From Leishmania mexicana MHOM/GT/2001/U1103 (lineage: Eukaryota; Euglenozoa; Kinetoplastea; Trypanosomatida; Trypanosomatidae): a stretch of DNA of 64,000 bases. The stretch spans positions 2,348,444 to 2,412,443 of the forward strand of contig NC_018324.1 of NCBI RefSeq assembly GCF_000234665.1, read 5' to 3'. Positions 10,397 to 21,031 of the stretch are shown here, in pieces (position 1 is the first letter of the stretch; every line of letters starts with the position of its first letter). The translations under genes and the position numbers were made by a program. The notes beneath the pieces were generated by a model that had not been told where the DNA came from, did not search any database, and worked only from the letters and a program-made list of their open reading frames with translations.

Positions 10397-12613
10397 TTAC
10401 ACCAGAACCAAGTCGAAACTTCCATTGTCCACAACCTCCGGCACCTCAGCCGTGGCGGCCACCGCGTCCCCGTTTGCCGCATTACGGTGCTTCTTTCGGT
10501 GGTGGCGGCGGTTCCCACGAGCCTCAGGGTCGCCGGTTCCCAAGTGCCGTAGCTTTTTTAATCTCTTTGTCGGCAGCATTTCCGGCTGTACAGAGTCAAG
10601 CTCGGCAGCGCGTCGCACCACTGCATCGTCGGGACCACTGTGCGCAGTGGTTGTAGGCACATCTGTGGTGAGCGCAGCCGTCATCTGCGCGAGGATAATA
10701 GACACGTCGGCTTGTAAAACAGGGTCTGGCGCAGCAGCCTGAGCAGAGGCAGGAATGTTTGCCCTCGGAACCACGCGCTGCGTTCTCAAGGTGCGGACGG
10801 TGCGTAAGCCAGGGTCCACGGACTGCTGGGCAGCAGAGGTTGGTGTTGCAGGATCGACCTCTGGCCATGCGCCATCTAGCTCGTCTTTCTCTCCCTCCTC
10901 AGCGAAGAAGTCGTCCGCGGGCACACTCACGTCGTGCACCATATCGGCAGCCAAGGAGCAAACCACGTCCTCTGCCAGCGGTCGCAGAACCTGGGGAGCG
11001 GGCAACGGAGGTGGCAGCTCCCCCGGCAGCGATGGGGGCGTCAAGCCAGAGACGCCCGCGTTGGCATTAGCACCAGCAGAGTCGCTTTGTGCCAACCCTT
11101 CCGGTGCTGGATTTGAGGTTGACAGCTGTGCAGTCGCGGCGTCGGACGGATGCGCGGCAGGGCAACGCTTTGCCGCCACACAGGCACGACTACTCGCCGC
11201 ACCCGAGACGGAGGAGGATGAGGACGAGCGAGGCGACGATTGGCCCGATGCGCCAGAGTCGCTATTGCCCAGAAACAGCCTCATGGCCTCTGCGTCGCTC
11301 ATCGGACGAGTGAGCGAGGTCTGTTGCGGATGTGTGCCGTTCCCGCCCCCGTTTACGCAGCGAGTTCCATTACTGACGGTCGTCACGACAGCGCTGGAGC
11401 GGTGCTGCATTCGCAGGCCTCCAGAGGCCGACGGCAACGCTGGCGTCGTGCTTGCCTGCACTTCAGCAATCGCCACCAAGGGGTGGTCTGAAGTCTGCGC
11501 AGCATCTCTCATTGAAGTGTGCGCTCCTGTCTTCACCGAAGATCCCCCAGAATCGTTCAGAGACAGAGGCGATGACGATGTCGAGGTGCGCGGACCAGCT
11601 CTCAGTACTTCGGCAGGCGGCGGCTTCCCTGGCGCTGGTGCTTGGTCGGCATGGGCGCCCCCAACCGATGCTGTGCCGGTTGGTGGGGTACGTGTCGAAT
11701 CGAAACCAGCAATAGGTGCTGCCTGTTGACGCGTCAGGAGTGCGAAGAGTTGCTGAACTCGCACCTCCTCGGCTGTGATGCGGACTAGTGTGCTGGCCAC
11801 GTGCAGAGCTCGCACGACGCCCAGCATTCCTGCACCTGTCTGAGCGCTCAGCAACGCAGTCATGGGACGCACTGAAAACTCAGCTGGAGCCTGACGACCC
11901 TCCAGCACGCGGTGCACGAGCCGCGTGGTGGCTCGACGCACGCGGTTACACCACGCCTGCACCTCCTCCAGTCGGACGGCCCCGCTAGCGCCGGTGAGCG
12001 GCTCCACATCGGAGAAGTTCAGGGCGTACAGGATGCAGCTCGTGGGTGGCACGTGCAGCGTTTCCTGCTTCGCGTACTCCCATGAACTGCGCTGACGAGG
12101 GTCGATCATGAATATGACGAGTTGACACCCAGCATACATGTCGAGCAACCGTGCACCTGCCGCTACATTCAGAGCCTCCTGAAGCTGGACGGTTGGGATG
12201 CGGCCGGCCATTGCTGCCCCGGTGTTCGTCGATGAGGACGAGGCGGATCGCTGGCGACCCTCCTCGACAACCTCCCAGATGTCTACCTTCGTGCCTTCGT
12301 GTGGGGCGCAAAGTTCTCCTTGCAACCGCATTGTTGAGGCGATGATCTCGGTAGACGGGGTGTACTGCGCCGGCAGCGGGTGGCTGCTCAGACGCGCCAT
12401 CAAAGTGCTCTTGCCAGTCGCCCGGGTGCCGCGCAGCACAACCTTCATGTTGTAGCGCGTGCCCCTCTTCATCTCCTCCCGCACCTGAGCGGAGAGAGGC
12501 CACACCCCACTGCCCAACTGCTGCGACGACACGCCGCTGTCACCTCTCAAAGTGCGGTTGGAAGAAACCGTGGAGGGGCCCCACAGCGACTGCGCGTAGC
12601 TGATGAAAGACAT
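10397..12613 (-). CDS. RABL6 (Parf/RBEL1)-like large GTPase
   Basis: The open frame begins upstream at TTG (12709); the first ATG is at 12611-12613, giving 738 residues, with a pyrimidine tract and AG just upstream. Residues about 54-70 read YNMKVVLRGTRATGKST, matching the distinctive RABL6 P-loop setting (YNMK, GKS/T at about 67-69). YTPSTEI follows, then VDIWEVVEEG near 110-119 in place of the usual DxxG, as in RABL6 (VEVWDVV), and LNFSD at the base-recognition site, then SAQTGAG. Residues from about 330 are disordered and Ser/Ala/Pro-rich. A C-terminal DDFFAEEGE patch resembles the acidic DDFF motif of animal RABL6, and the extreme C-terminus is basic. Animal RABL6 is tied to proliferation and, in some lineages, cilia; the role in Leishmania is unknown. 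Confidence 0.8.
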   Translation of the reverse strand: MSFISYAQSLWGPSTVSSNRTLRGDSGVSSQQLGSGVWPLSAQVREEMKRGTRYNMKVVLRGTRATGKSTLMARLSSHPLPAQYTPSTEIIASTMRLQGELCAPHEGTKVDIWEVVEEGRQRSASSSSTNTGAAMAGRIPTVQLQEALNVAAGARLLDMYAGCQLVIFMIDPRQRSSWEYAKQETLHVPPTSCILYALNFSDVEPLTGASGAVRLEEVQAWCNRVRRATTRLVHRVLEGRQAPAEFSVRPMTALLSAQTGAGMLGVVRALHVASTLVRITAEEVRVQQLFALLTRQQAAPIAGFDSTRTPPTGTASVGGAHADQAPAPGKPPPAEVLRAGPRTSTSSSPLSLNDSGGSSVKTGAHTSMRDAAQTSDHPLVAIAEVQASTTPALPSASGGLRMQHRSSAVVTTVSNGTRCVNGGGNGTHPQQTSLTRPMSDAEAMRLFLGNSDSGASGQSSPRSSSSSSVSGAASSRACVAAKRCPAAHPSDAATAQLSTSNPAPEGLAQSDSAGANANAGVSGLTPPSLPGELPPPLPAPQVLRPLAEDVVCSLAADMVHDVSVPADDFFAEEGEKDELDGAWPEVDPATPTSAAQQSVDPGLRTVRTLRTQRVVPRANIPASAQAAAPDPVLQADVSIILAQMTAALTTDVPTTTAHSGPDDAVVRRAAELDSVQPEMLPTKRLKKLRHLGTGDPEARGNRRHHRKKHRNAANGDAVAATAEVPEVVDNGSFDLVLV

Positions 12614-12650
12614 GATTGAAAAGGCTAGCACAGGATCTGGACCGGAGGAC

Positions 12651-12690
12651 CTCCGTTGAAAATAGGGCAGACAAGAAGAGGAAAGGTCAG
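12651..12690 (-). promoter_or_regulatory. Candidate spliced-leader acceptor for the RABL6-like gene
   Basis: On the minus strand CCTTTCCTCTTCTTGTCTGC and a T-rich run precede an AG at 12651-12652, 37 bases before the first ATG. This supports placing the start at 12613 and not at the upstream TTG. Confidence 0.5.
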
Positions 12691-13027
12691 CAACGCGAAA
12701 GGGCGGCAAAGGATGAAAGCAGAGAACCCGCTACAGCGCACAAGCGCCGCGCGAAAAGAAAAGGAGCGGCGTGGCAGTGCACCAGTCGAAGAACGAAGAA
12801 AAAAAGCAGCGAGAAGGCAACAGCGAACACGGGGAAATGCACTAATGTGGCGATTGGTGTCCGTATGATGGTAGGTGGGGAGGGTGGAGAAGGGGGATGA
12901 AGTCGTGATACAAGGGCAAGAAGCGACGGTACGAGGCCGAAAAAAAAAAATTGGAAATTTTTTCTTTCGTTTCGGAGCCGACGAGGCGAAGATGAGCCTG
13001 CGCACGTTTGTGTGTGTGGGTGTTTGT

Positions 13028-13030
<3 letters not shown>

Positions 13031-13063
<33 letters not shown>
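13031..13063. repeat. (TG)16 microsatellite
   Basis: An uninterrupted run of sixteen TG units plus one T. Such dinucleotide runs are frequent and length-polymorphic in Leishmania intergenic DNA. Confidence 0.95.
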
Positions 13064-13064
<1 letters not shown>

Positions 13065-15532
13065 AGCGTGGAAAAGGGAGACGCGAGGGTTGGTGTTCAA
13101 GCGTCGCTTTCGTCACGCGGTGCAGCTGCTCGAGTGGGCAAGCATGCGCTTGATAGCTGCTGCCTCTCTCTGGTAATCGTTGATGTTCGAATTCCTTTTG
13201 GGATGAGGTCACGGTCAGCCCACCAGCGTAGACGGCGGTGTACGCAGAGTTCGGCCAGTGTCACGAGCGTGTGGGGTAGGGGGTGTGCGCCGGTGCGTGA
13301 GGACCCAGGGAAACTCTGTGAATAGGCCAGCCAAGATGCACAGCAGTGGTTGGTCTGGCACGTAGTTCAGTTCCTCGCGCAGAACACGGGCCACGGCACG
13401 CTGAAGTGCAGACAAAGAGACACATGAGGGGAAGAGAGCCGAGGGCGGAGAGGAGAGCAGACGGGTTGAGGTGAGAAGCAGTATCAACCATGTGAGCTGA
13501 CGTGAGGGAGATAGGGGGCCAGCTGCAGCAGTGCACACGCACGCACACACGCGCGACAGATTCGATGGGCGCTGCTCTCTTCGTCTAGACGGCAACCTAG
13601 GCAGCGGAAGAGCGCAGTGACACTACAAGAACTGCATCCAGCCTCAGAGTCACAGCGCGGTATCTGTTCAACGTTGGGGGCAACAGCACATAACAATTTC
13701 GATGATAGACTTTGCTGTCAAAGTCCCTGCACCATCGTCCCTCCGCCCACCCATCGTGACTAGAGAACGGGGCACATCCCGGGTTCTATTTATGTGCTTG
13801 TGTATGTGTGTGTTCTCTCTTCATGTTGCGATAAAGACGTGGAGGCACGTTTGAGTCGGCGTCGGCGCACACATATACTCGCATGCGTGCATGCAACTTC
13901 GCGCAAGAAACTAGATCATTTTGGGGGAGAGAGGAAGAAGGGGAGGAAGACGACACGGCGTTACCTCCTGGCTACCACACCAACAGATACCGAGGCTAAA
14001 CAACAGACAGAGGAGCATAACGAGCGCACACGCACAGGCGAAACGGACACGGAAGACTGAACATGGAGAGGGCGGATGGCGCAGTCATCGAACTTGTTGT
14101 TCTTTTTCCGTCTCGTTCTTTTGCTGGTTGGCAGAGGAGCAGTAGGGAGAAGTGCTCACACATGGACACAGGCATGCGCGCACACAATAACCTACACGAG
14201 GGACGAAAAAAAGCTAGGGAGGGAGGGGGGGCACCGGAGGAGGAAGAGGGGCAGAGAGACAGGGAAAAAAACGAAAAAAAAAGCAAGCAAGGCCTGGCGA
14301 GCACGTTACAAACGAAAATGGAAGAGAAGCACTATCTGCCACTGCGAGTCCCACACAAACAAACACGCACAAGCAGGAGAAGCAGAATGGGGGAGGAGGG
14401 GCGAGAGAGAAAAGCAAAGCCCAGCGCAGCCAGCGATAGAAGGACAGAGAGGAATGTATTTACCCCCCCCCCCAAAAAAAAAGCAGTGGAAAACAAAGGT
14501 CGGCAGCGTACAACGCACAAAAACACACAGACAGACAGACGCGAAAGAAAAAAAACGAAATGATGACAACGACTGCAACAAGACAAGAGAAGGAGAGTGG
14601 AAGAGGGCCAATAGGGGGACGGCGGAGCGCAGCGGGGTCAGTAAGCCCGGTAGAAGGTGGCATCCAGTCATGGGAGGTAGAAAAAAGATGAGGAGACAAA
14701 TAAAAATGAAGCGCAACAGGCAGGTGGATAGGAGCAGTGGGAGATAGGGATCTAAGCCGGCAGGTCACGAGAGCAGCACACGTCATTATCTCTCCTAAGC
14801 TTGTGTACAAAGTCGAGAACTATACATCAACAAGGCTCCTCCACCGGCAGCCAGCCCCCACTACATCTCGGCGATCTTCCCTAAAGTATCATTTTTTTTC
14901 TTCACAAAGGACTGATTGAGAGTACAATTCTCCCTCCTCCGCTCCGGTCTTTTGTAATGGAGATGGTGAGCATGCCCGTGGAACTTTGTGGGCGTGTGCA
15001 TGCAGGCGTGTTGCATTCGTTTCCTTACTGTGCATCCAGCAGACACCTCGGACAATGCGAGAGGCACGCAAGGCCGTTACGTTCCCTCCACCTCCGTAGT
15101 TGCCCATCCTATAACCTCTGGCACGAGGCGGTTCCGTGGAAGCGTGCCTTCATTCCCATAGTGCGGAAATTACAAGCTCCAACTACCTTCTAGTATCCGC
15201 GAATAATGGCACGGAGACAGCTCGGCAGGACGACTGCTTCAAGATATGATGATCAGCCGTTACCAAATGCAGCACTACCCCTTCCTCCCCTATGACACGA
15301 ACAAAACAAAAACACATAAAGGTGCCAGTTGTGGAACAAGACGTGAGTCTCTGTCAGTCCGCCTCCCTTGCGTTCGTACGAGAGTCCACCGGCGCGCGCT
15401 CCCGCCTTCATGTCCTTGAGTTCTCTGCCATCCACTCCGTCACAAGGAGGGTCGCACAGGTAACCAAGTCCACAGAAAGAGGGAGATACTGCTGTGCAGG
15501 TAAATACCGACTTTCCCTTTCCCAGGGGTACA

Positions 15533-16472
15533 TCCACCGCGAGCCCGCACACAAAAATGTACACGCATACACGACGACACTTCACCTGCCGCTGCTGCGC
15601 CACGGCTACATCCTCGGCGTGTAGGACGAGCTGCCCTGCTGCCGAATCGGGCCATGCGCCTCGCGGGCACTTCGTGTCCGTCCTCGTCCCTTTCTTTCGC
15701 GCACGTGCTGCGTGATCGGCGCCAGACGGACCCGGGTGCACGGCACGCCTTGACCCACGCGGGCCGCGTGCAGGGTCCGCCTCGAGGGTGGAGGCGGTGG
15801 GCGTCTGTCGTGCAGATAGCAGGGAGGTGGTGGTCCGGGCGCATGCCGGGTGAGCTCAGAGACCATGCACACCGTACCTCAATGGCATGCCTCGCCCTGA
15901 GGGGCCTCGAGCCGCGGCAGTCCGCAATGTGGACCAGACCTTGCCCTCCACACCGACGCCTGCACGACTCGAGGGTGCTCTCGTGACGCTGCCGGCATCT
16001 GTGCCACATCAGCCCACCTGGGCGGATGGAGGAGGTGCCGCACAGTGCCCACACCAGCGGGCCTCGGGGCTCGCTGCAGTCAGCGGCGTGTCCGCGTGGC
16101 TTGCCCGCATGCGCCGCGACAGGCGGGACGCCGCCGTGAGTCTGTGGCGGCAGGGGCATTCCACCCCCTCCTGGGTCCGCACGCCTCTGACAGGCGTGGC
16201 CGTGCCAAGCGAAAGGGGCCCGCGCAGAGACGTGTGCCAGCGCGCGAAGGGCTCATAGCGTGCCATCCGGAAGAGAGGCATAGGGGTGCAGCGATGGACA
16301 GCCAACGGCGGAGCCACATGCGGCGCGAGGGAGATGCGCGTGCGCAGGTCACTGCGTGCAGGAGCATGGCGTGAGAGGAAGTGTGCTCTGAGCCTCGAGC
16401 TGTCGGCAAGTCGCGCGTAGCACACCGGGCGCAACGCCGGGTCGGACGCTCTCATAGGAAACAGCGGGTGGG
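15533..16472 (-). mobile_element. DIRE copy 1: 3' fragment of an ingi/L1Tc-related degenerate element
   Basis: 940 bases matching 36173-37112 at a constant offset of 640 with no indel and only two substitutions that I find (16174 G against A, 16458 G against C). It corresponds to the 3' end of the element, covering the C2H2-type zinc-finger remnant (CPCRHRLTAASRLSRRMRASH on the minus strand) and the following noncoding-looking tail. Its 3' end is the shared terminus whose plus-strand reading starts TCCACCGCGAGC at 15533. Its 5' side stops abruptly at 16472, so it is 5'-truncated relative to copy 2. No target-site duplication or poly(A) tail is visible. The frames are broken, so it cannot encode a full protein. 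Confidence 0.8.
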
Positions 16473-16962
16473 AGAGAGGGGAGAGGAGGCTCTAAAGAGA
16501 ACAAAAATCCACCCGCACAAGAAAACAAAAAATACACGTATAGAAAGTAATGTCGGAGTACACCAAAAAGAAATATATATATCGAAGTCCAACGAAGCGA
16601 ACCAAAACAAAATAAAAAAACACATGCAGGGCAAACGCCAAACGAAAAAGCGAGAAAAAAAGGGCAGGTAGTGCCGGCAGCGGCACAACACACAGCAATC
16701 CGTCACCTCAGAGATATAGCGCGGTGGACGGGTGAAGAAGAGCGGGAAAGAAGAAAGCGGTCGCAGCACCGAAAGCAGGCAACGCACGCGCAACAAGCAC
16801 ACCCACGTGGAGAGGGGGACATGGCAGGCTTTCTGTCCGAAACGCACACGCACGCGAATAAACGCCGCGCGCTTGCCTAACCTTCTTGTTCGGATAAAGC
16901 GAAATCGGACGAGTGGGGAAAGAGTGAAGCAGAGGCGAAGAAAAGGAGCAGCAGCAGGCAGT
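16473..16962. other. Intergenic region downstream of Rab23
   Basis: A-rich on the plus strand (T-rich when transcribed) with no supported gene. Probably the 3' UTR of the Rab23 gene. Confidence 0.45.
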
Positions 16963-17853
16963 CTAGCAGAGGGAGCACTTGAATTGCTTTTTCTTGTGAT
17001 GTCCCTGCCCGTGTTGCTCCTTCAGCGTCACATTTTTCTTCGTGCTAGACGACGCCTTCCCCTTTCCGTTTCTGCCCCCGTTATTTGACTTGGCCAACTC
17101 TCTGGAAGCGTCTTTGACGCCATCGCCGCTCCAACTCGAATTTCCTGCCGCTGGTGGAGATGAGGACGCGGCTGCCGCGCTAGGCGCTTGTGCGGCAGGC
17201 ACATGGGTGCCATCATGCGGTTCATCCGAGGTCATCGAAGCCGCCGCGGCGGACGTCCCTCCCGCCGCTTTCTCTCCGCCATCTAAGCGATTACTTTTCG
17301 GCATGTCCTCCCCTTTCTCCTCATCCTGCGCCGAGTTTTCGACACACAGCTGCGCCGTGAACTCGAACAGTTGCGTCACATTAAAGTCGTCCTTGGTGGA
17401 GACGCGGAAAAGCGGCAGCTCGAGCTGGTTGGCTAGCTTCTCCGCCTCCGTATTCGTAATGACAGCCTCGTGAGAGAGGTCGAACTTTGTCTGGCACAAG
17501 ACCATCGTAATAGGGTCACAGACGGACTCGACCCGTTGCTTCCACCCCGCTATGTTCATGAAGCTGTCGCGATCGACGGTGCTAAACATGAGGATGGCGG
17601 CACCAGCACCGCGGTAGTAGGCTTGCGTGAGCGCGTTAAACACTTCCTGTCCTGCGGTGTCCCAAAGCATGAGCTTCACCGTCGTGTTGGAGGACCGCAG
17701 GAACACATCCTTTTCCATAAACTCGGCGCCGATGGTCTTGCGGTACTGGTCGACAAAGTCGCCCCTCACAAAGCGGCGCAGCATACACGTCTTGCCAACA
17801 TTGCCATCGCCAACTACGATGACCTTGATGCACTCCTCTTCGTCAGACAGCAT
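16963..17853 (-). CDS. RAB23: Rab23-type small GTPase with long C-terminal tail
   Basis: The open frame runs upstream to 18189, but the first 112 codons are low-complexity. An ATG at 17851-17853 begins the GTPase fold (MLSDEEECIKVIVVGDGN) and a splice acceptor lies 34 bases upstream, giving 296 residues. P-loop GDGNVGKT (15-22), switch 1 YRKTIGAEF (T40), LMLWDTAGQE (61-70), YYRGAGAAILMFSTVDRDSF and the overall wording fit Rab23. The base-recognition motif is TKFD and not NKxD. After about residue 170 comes a tail of about 125 residues, Ala/Ser-rich then Lys-rich, ending KCSLC, a possible CaaX prenylation site. Rab23 works in ciliary and endomembrane traffic in animals; in trypanosomatids the role is inferred to be flagellum-related at most. 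Confidence 0.85.
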   Translation of the reverse strand: MLSDEEECIKVIVVGDGNVGKTCMLRRFVRGDFVDQYRKTIGAEFMEKDVFLRSSNTTVKLMLWDTAGQEVFNALTQAYYRGAGAAILMFSTVDRDSFMNIAGWKQRVESVCDPITMVLCQTKFDLSHEAVITNTEAEKLANQLELPLFRVSTKDDFNVTQLFEFTAQLCVENSAQDEEKGEDMPKSNRLDGGEKAAGGTSAAAASMTSDEPHDGTHVPAAQAPSAAAASSSPPAAGNSSWSGDGVKDASRELAKSNNGGRNGKGKASSSTKKNVTLKEQHGQGHHKKKQFKCSLC

Positions 17854-20009
17854 AGCTATCTTGTCGCGCTGATGCCCAGAAGTTCTACTAAAACAAAAAC
17901 GAAATGGGGAGTAGGGCGGTGCTCGTGAGACTTGGCGCGCGGACTCGGTTGAGCGAGACGGCAGAGAAACACACGCGACAGCTGCAGAGGGAAGGGGAGA
18001 GAGCTCGGCAGCTCTCTGGTGATGACAGGATGAGGTGTCTCTCTGGTTGTGGTTTGGCGCACCTGGGCACACGCGGGGACACGTAAAGCTGACAAGATGA
18101 GGCTTTGTTGATATGCAAATCACATTCGATAAAAAATAATAATAATAGAACGATGAAGAACTAAGGTGGGGGGATAGCCCTGCTATCACAAACGGATGCC
18201 TACGAGCTATCGAGCCACTCAGTCCTTATCGCGCACAAGAAGCGCGTATGCTCGTGTGGGTGTGTGTGTGTGTGTGGAGGTGTGTGCTGGAGCTAGACGA
18301 GGGGGGAGGGAGGGAGGAGGGCTCGGCAGTCAGTGCAGTTATTTCACCCGCTCCTATACAGTGCGCGGGACGAATAAGCTACAGGTCTCTCTCCTTCGCG
18401 ATAAAGCGCAGCGGTGGTGGCAGCACAGCTACAGGCTGGTGATCCAGTACGACGCCGGAATCCACGCCAAAAAAAAGAAAACAAGGGCAAATTACGCGTC
18501 ACGATACTTTGTCGAGTATGCGCCCCGTCGCAGGGCTTCTCTTTCACTGAGAAGAGTGACAACAGAAAAACAGTGCCAGCACAACGGAACCGGGAAGAGT
18601 CCAAAGAGGTGGCGCACACACATCAACGTGTAGTCGAAGACGGAGAAGTACTTCCCTCATGCACCAGCGACTCAAGTAGCCCGCCTTCACCTCTCCTCCT
18701 GGCCTGTTTGGCTCAGCTCCAGGTATGCTACCGGAAGACGAGCGGCCGCCTACGATTCAACACGTTCGGTTAACGAAGAAAAGCAGCGCAGAGTCAGAAG
18801 ATGTACGGATTCGCTGCGGCGGTGCCTCCAGCGCGGTCCACACAAAGAGCGAGAAATCGGCAAAGGCGAAAGAAACAAAAGAACAACCGCAGTTCGCCAA
18901 AAAAAAACTGTGAGACAGCAGTGCGTGCCGTTTGTGCAGCTCAGACGCCACCCACGATGAACGACGAGACCACGCCAACTCCTAGGCAGCGCTCCGGTAG
19001 CACACCTCTGGCGGACCTGAAGAAGCAGCGCCTCAGCACCCCCAAAAAAAAACACAAGAGACTAGAGCTAAAAAAAAGGGTGAACGTGTGAGCTTCACAT
19101 CAAAGGAAATGTACCCCTTCCGGCATCGGCGCCCTCAGCCATACGCCTCGGAGGCGGTAGGAGAAGAAGAGGGAGGGAAAGCGGGTGAGGAAGTGCAACG
19201 AAACGCATTGGTATGCTAAAGTGTAGGATACGGCTAAGCAGGAACCATTACAGGACGACATGCTACAAGCATCGTCGCAACACGTGGCAACCCAAAGATG
19301 GCCAACTGCGGTACAGCAGCCAAAAACAAAATGACGGCGAAAGCAGCGGCTCGCGGTTTCTGGGGCAACAATATCAGTTGCAAGTACGCCCGCACAATAA
19401 GGTGTAGGACGACAACACCACGCGCGATTGTGTTTCGTTTTGTTGTTCGTGTGGGGGAGGGGGACCGGGGCCGCTACAAGTGAGGTGAACGAGCGTATAG
19501 AAGCCGTGCTTGCCTTACAAGCGCGCGCCAACCAACGCAGCAGTAGCCAGCGAGTGTCCAGCTTTCCCGTGTGCATGGTAGCTCGACCTGGTCCAGAAGC
19601 GGTGGCAGTCAGGTAGCCATGCTCTCGGTGTGCCGTCGGTAGGTGCTGCAACCACTGCCGCCGCTGCGCATGCGTCACCGTGTGCACTCAGAGATAGGGG
19701 ATGAGGGGATGCGGCCCCGAGGCTCGACAGTCCCCCAGCACAAAAGAAGGGAAAACACGAGTGCGCGCGCGCAGCAAACACACACTGCGCGAAAAGAGGT
19801 GGAACAAAAAAGAGCACGAAGAGAAGAGAACCGGAAGCCCAAGAGAAGCCGCATGCGTTAAACTCTGCGGTCGGGGGAGCATACTATGAAGAGGCGCACA
19901 CAGCACAGCACAGCACAGCGTAAAGGCATCAGGACACGCCAAAGAGCCGGCGCCATGTCTACAGAACAGAGGAGAGCCGCGAGCACCACTCCGCAGCAGC
20001 TCGTCGAGC
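17854..20009. other. Intergenic region between Rab23 and the M32 pseudogene
   Basis: About 2.1 kb with no supported gene. It contains a TG run near 18260-18275 and A-rich blocks. The minus-strand frame 19100-19687 (195 codons, Cys/His/Arg-rich) has no recognisable family and is treated as chance. Confidence 0.45.
17888..17905 (-). promoter_or_regulatory. Candidate spliced-leader acceptor for Rab23
   Basis: Minus-strand TTTCGTTTTTGTTTTAG with the AG at 17888-17889, leaving about 34 bases of 5' UTR before the ATG at 17853. This argues that the upstream part of the open frame is not translated. Confidence 0.55.
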
Positions 20010-21031
20010 TTAGGGGAGGCGGGGAGGAAGAAGGTGCAGAGCGACGGCGCCGATCGTGTAGGCGGGAAAGTCCGCCCAGAAGTCGGCAGCCCAGTGGATG
20101 TCCTGTAGGCACCCGAGGTCGTCGCGCCCAAGCGTCTCCAGGCCCATGTACTCCTTCATCTCGTCGTTCCACATTCGTGACACGTCCACCGCCTCCAGGC
20201 ACCCCTCGACCAGGTCGCGCTCGATCTCGTAGCGCAGGATCATGCGGAGAGAGTGGCCCACCCCGTCCGCAAGCATCCAGATGTAGCTCGGCTTCACCAG
20301 CTGGTTGATCTTGCGCACGCTCGCCACCGTCGGCCCTGGCTGCACGCCAAGGTGCAGCACCAGCAGCGATTGCGTCCCGTGGATATCGTAGCTCTGCCCG
20401 CACTGTGACGTGCCCTGTCTCGTGGATCGTCACCAGCAGGCACTTGGTGTAGTTGTCCGGCGGCCATTAGTACGCCATCCGCACGTCCTCCTTCGCCATC
20501 CCACCAAATGGGTGCGGCGACTCGTCGTGGCGGTCCACCCACCCCCAAGTTGTACTTCCACACGTCCGTCAGCAGCTGACGGCCAAGCGCAGCCTGCTTC
20601 TCCTCCGCGATCGGCGTCTGCATCTCCGTGAGCCTCGCGTCCACGTCCTTTCGGTTCTCCAGCTCCACCTTGTACAGCGCCGGCAGCCACGCAGCGATGT
20701 CGTTTTCCGCGCGGCATTTCACCCACAGCTGCTGCGCCAGAGTTGTCAGCTGCGACGCAAGCTCGTGCAGGTGGACCGTTTCGCGGAGGTTCGCGCGGTC
20801 CACCTTGGCGAGTTCGTCTTTAGCACGCAGCGCCTCCTTCAACAGGAACGCAACGCGCGGCGCTGTGTGAAGCTGGTGCACGTGCGCCTCCAGCTCCACA
20901 AGCGCGTTCGCGTGGGCCGTCGCGGCCTTCGGCGGCATCATGGTTTGCATGTCCCACTCACCTAGGGCAAGAAGGTGCCGCAGGTTGTGCAGTTTTCAAT
21001 GCAGCTGCGTCAGCTCCTCGTACGCCTGCAT
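20010..21031 (-). pseudogene. Broken M32 metallocarboxypeptidase (carboxypeptidase Taq family)
   Basis: Three reading frames together spell a decayed M32 peptidase. From an ATG at 21029-21031 the frame reads MQAYEELTQLH, a TGA at 20996-20998, then KLHNLRHLLALGEWDMQTMM and on to DVWKYNLGV near 20550. A frameshift follows to SPHPFGGMAKEDVRM, an in-frame stop at about 20468, then VTIHETGH, the HExxH zinc site. After another shift come IWMLADGVGHSLRMILRYEI and GRDDLGCLQDIHW, family signatures, ending at a stop at 20010-20012. Blocks between the motifs are shorter than in the roughly 500-residue family, and the C-terminal part after FPAYTIGA is lost. Leishmania carry several M32 genes, one of them (from memory) at this chromosome 36 position. 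Here it cannot make a complete enzyme unless the assembly is wrong. Confidence 0.88.

Larger units (their letters stand above)
12614..15532. other. Long intergenic region between the RABL6-like gene and DIRE copy 1
   Basis: About 2.9 kb without a supported gene. It includes a (TG)16 microsatellite and long plus-strand A/G-rich tracts at about 14200-14700, which are pyrimidine tracts in transcribed orientation. Frames up to 223 codons on both strands are low-complexity and motif-free. Confidence 0.45.

Noticed and set aside
13031..13063. TG run as a possible regulatory or recombination signal
   Set aside because: Simple microsatellite; nothing in the surroundings supports a specific function.
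19100..19687. 195-codon minus-strand frame downstream of the M32 pseudogene
   Set aside because: Cys/Arg/His-rich without domain; I also tested whether it could be the missing M32 C-terminus and found no family signature.
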